The notes under the pieces were generated by a model. It worked only from the letters and a program-made list of their open reading frames with translations. It was not told where the DNA came from and made no database searches. This document shows positions 62,059-64,000 of a DNA stretch of 64,000 bases, one piece after another (position 1 is the stretch's first letter; every line of letters starts with the position of its first letter). Location: NCBI GenBank assembly GCA_964528845.1, contig CAZGVE010000008.1, positions 36,266-100,265 on the forward strand, given 5' to 3'. Origin of the DNA: FEN-1191 sp964528845 (GTDB taxonomy: Bacteria > Pseudomonadota > Gammaproteobacteria > Steroidobacterales > Steroidobacteraceae). A program made the translations under genes and the position numbers.

Positions 62059-63114
62059 TCAACCGCCGACCTGGTTCATTTCCACATGACCGACGCCGCG
62101 ACCGCGCAGCGAGTCACGCAGCTCGCTGTAGCGGTCGGTTCGCCGCTCCCAGACGGCGCTGATGAGCGCCGCCAGCTGCTCGTCGGTGGCACCCGCGCGC
62201 ATCGGCGTGCGCAGGTCGAAACCTTCGGCGGCGAACAGGCAGGTATACAACCGGCCGTCCGAGGACAGCCGTGCCCGCGCACAGTCGCCGCAGAAGGGCT
62301 GGGTGATCGAGGCGATGAAGCCGATCTCGCCGGCACCGTCACTGAACGCATACCGGCGCGCGACTTCGCCGCGGTAGCGCGGCTCGAGCGCGACCACCGG
62401 CCAGCGTTCGGCGATGCGGGCGAGCAGTTCCTGGGCCGGTACGACGCGGCTGTGATCCCAATCGTTGCGCGTGCCGACGTCCATGTATTCGATGAACCGC
62501 ACCACGATGCCGGTGCCGCGGAAATGTTCGACCAGACCGAGGGCAGTGTGCTCGTTCACGCCGCGCTGGATCACTGCGTTGACCTTGACGGGATCGAATC
62601 CGGCGCGCTGCGCCGCCGCGATCCCCGCGAGCACGTCGGCGACGCTGCCAAACCCGCCGGCCATCGCCGCGAATACCGTCTGCTCGAGGCTGTCGAGGCT
62701 CACCGTAACCCGACGCAGGCCGGCCGCGCGCAGCGCGGTGGCGTGCTGCGCGAGCAGTACGCCATTGGTGGTGAGTGCGAGATCCTCGATCTGCGGCAGC
62801 AGGCTCAAGTCGCCCACCAGATCTGCGAGGCCCGCGCGCAGCAGCGGCTCGCCGCCCGTGATGCGGACCTTCACGACACCGCGCTGCACGAACAGCCGCG
62901 TGAGGCGCAGCAGTTCGTCGAATGACAGGCGTTCCGAGGATTTCAGGAAGCGGTACTGGTCGTGGTAGCGCGAGGTCGGCATGCAGTACGGACATCGGAA
63001 ATTGCAGCGGTCCGTGACCGAGAGGCGCAGGTCGCGCATCGGCCTGCCGAGGGTGTCCTGCAGCCGGTGTTGGCGCGGTACGAGCGGTTGAACCGGAGCG
63101 CTTGGCATGTTCAT
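62059..63114 (-). CDS. moaA: GTP 3',8-cyclase, radical SAM
   Basis: 351 aa. The radical-SAM cluster cysteines C37, C41 and C44 lie in TDRCNFRCPYCMP. KVRITGGEPLLRAGL is the SAM-binding stretch. The C-terminal cluster cysteines are in PFCGDCARARLSSDGRLYTC, and the protein ends in the conserved diglycine GG. It rearranges GTP in the first step of molybdenum cofactor synthesis. It lies 22 nt after moeA and just before moaC in one minus-strand operon. Confidence 0.97.
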   Translation of the reverse strand: MNMPSAPVQPLVPRQHRLQDTLGRPMRDLRLSVTDRCNFRCPYCMPTSRYHDQYRFLKSSERLSFDELLRLTRLFVQRGVVKVRITGGEPLLRAGLADLVGDLSLLPQIEDLALTTNGVLLAQHATALRAAGLRRVTVSLDSLEQTVFAAMAGGFGSVADVLAGIAAAQRAGFDPVKVNAVIQRGVNEHTALGLVEHFRGTGIVVRFIEYMDVGTRNDWDHSRVVPAQELLARIAERWPVVALEPRYRGEVARRYAFSDGAGEIGFIASITQPFCGDCARARLSSDGRLYTCLFAAEGFDLRTPMRAGATDEQLAALISAVWERRTDRYSELRDSLRGRGVGHVEMNQVGG

Positions 63115-63136
63115 AAGGCTACCAGATCGGTGCGCT

Positions 63137-64000
63137 TCACCAGCGAAACAGGCGCGCGACGTAGCCGCGGGCGAAATCGGCGGGCCCGGGCGGCAGTTCG
63201 ACGAATCCGTCCGTCAGCGCCAGCGCGGCGAAGTCGCCCGAGCCATTGGTCGCACAGGGCTCGGCCCAGGTCCGGGCCCAATCATCACGCGTCAGCCGCA
63301 CCGGCAGGAAGCCGGTGAGCGGCGCCTCCCAGGGTACGGCCGCGCCGAGTGCGACACGCTCAGCCGGAACTCCCGGCACGCCCATTGCCGCATAGAGCGC
63401 CGGGACGACGTAACGCGCGAGGCACACCAGCGTCGATACCGGATTGCCGGGCAGTGCGAATACGGCACGACCCTCGCCGGTAGTGCCGAACCACATCGGC
63501 TTACCGGGGCGCTGTGCGATGCCGTGCAGCACGCGCTGCACCCCCAGTGCCTCGAGCGCGCGGGGCACCAGGTCGAACTGGCCCATCGAGACACCGCCCG
63601 AGAGGATCAGGACTTCGTGAGTATCGAGGTGCAGGCGCAGGCGATCGCGCAATATCGCACCGTCATCGGGCAGGTGATCATCGGCGACGCGCTGGAAACC
63701 GCGCTGTCGCAGCGCCGCGGCAACCGCGTAGGCGTTGGAACGCCGGATCTGGTGGGGGGCGATCGGATCGCCGGGCTCCACGAGCTCATTGCCCGTGGAC
63801 ACCACGACGATTGCGGGCTGGCTGCTGACCCGCACGCGCGCCATGCCGGCTGAGGCTGCGACCGCAATCTCCGGGGCGTGCAGCACGCTGCCTGCGCTGA
63901 GCAGCAGCGCTCCCTGGCTGCGGTCGCTCGCGCGCCGGTGGACGTGGCGCCAGGGGGCGGCGGCCAGGCCGGCGTCGATTTCTACATAACCATCCTGCCG
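63137..64000 (-). CDS. moeA: Molybdopterin molybdenumtransferase, partial (N-terminus outside window)
   Basis: 287 codons of the C-terminal part, open to base 64000. MoeA core: RQDGYVEIDAGLAAAPWRHV, VVVSTGNELVEPGDPIAPHQIRRSN, VLILSGGVSMGQFDLVPRAL, KPMWFGTTGEGRAVFALPGNPVSTLV, read in parts. The small C-terminal beta domain ends the protein. It inserts molybdate into adenylylated molybdopterin. As the first visible gene on the minus strand it feeds moaA-moaC-mobA/moaD-moaE downstream. Confidence 0.94.
   Translation of the reverse strand, partial: RQDGYVEIDAGLAAAPWRHVHRRASDRSQGALLLSAGSVLHAPEIAVAASAGMARVRVSSQPAIVVVSTGNELVEPGDPIAPHQIRRSNAYAVAAALRQRGFQRVADDHLPDDGAILRDRLRLHLDTHEVLILSGGVSMGQFDLVPRALEALGVQRVLHGIAQRPGKPMWFGTTGEGRAVFALPGNPVSTLVCLARYVVPALYAAMGVPGVPAERVALGAAVPWEAPLTGFLPVRLTRDDWARTWAEPCATNGSGDFAALALTDGFVELPPGPADFARGYVARLFRW

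Overview
The window is about 64 kb of GC-rich DNA, densely packed with genes that have short spacers and many ATGA or TGATG start/stop overlaps. Gene content (a hemoprotein sulfite reductase paired with a DUF934 protein, DUF4404, a CPXCG protein, an acidic DUF6763-like protein, ExbB/ExbD/TonB proteins, TypA, B12-dependent MetH) points to a free-living gammaproteobacterium. An order such as Steroidobacterales, Nevskiales or Xanthomonadales is my guess, not something the sequence proves. I saw no rRNA, tRNA, CRISPR, phage or insertion sequence. The base sequence has one 100-N gap (59260-59359). It is flanked by two copies of the same 55 bp and looks like an unmerged contig join inside proA.

Layout. 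(1) 1-7067: an exported redox/surface module made of a beta-propeller lipoprotein (cut by the window edge), a one-heme-motif protein, a two-heme-motif LamG lipoprotein and a Tat-exported DUF1501-like protein. (2) 7323-17333: a thioredoxin-like protein followed by an operon of a coiled-coil protein, two large TPR proteins, a short proline/alanine-rich protein, ExbB, two ExbDs and a TonB/AgmX-type protein. Its composition resembles the ancestral core of the Myxococcus Agl-Glt envelope machine and is the best candidate for an uncharacterised system here. (3) 17403-24732: a small unknown protein, a CPA2 antiporter with an RCK domain, a phosphoenolpyruvate carboxylase homologue with strongly altered active-site motifs, and a sulfite reductase with its DUF934 partner. 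(4) 24715-28515: a PP2C-kinase fusion with a small secreted protein, divergent from an ammonium transporter. (5) 28602-35225: hemL-hemB on the minus strand, divergent from APS reductase, siroheme synthase, cysteine synthase and ApbE. Heme and siroheme supply therefore sit beside sulfate assimilation.

(6) 35237-42906: mixed housekeeping genes: a GNAT, DUF2062, an ABC-2 exporter with peptide deformylase, a CPXCG protein, DUF4404, a Spy-like protein, a cytochrome c-like protein and TypA. (7) 43007-48575: an ArsR-methyltransferase fusion regulator, metF and metH in a tightly overlapping methionine operon. (8) 48583-52845: a fused ABC exporter, a small unknown protein, a ferredoxin-NADP reductase of thioredoxin-reductase type and thioesterase TesB. 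(9) 52852-56625: a membrane-lipid operon (delta-9-type desaturase, cyclopropane synthase) plus a GlcD-like FAD oxidase. (10) 57084-60196: an acidic protein, then proB-proA. (11) 60214-64000: a molybdenum-cofactor operon on the minus strand (moeA, moaA, moaC, a mobA-moaD fusion, moaE), with moeA running off the window end.

Functions were assigned by reading motifs in the translated sequence. No database search was run, so family names are from memory of the families.
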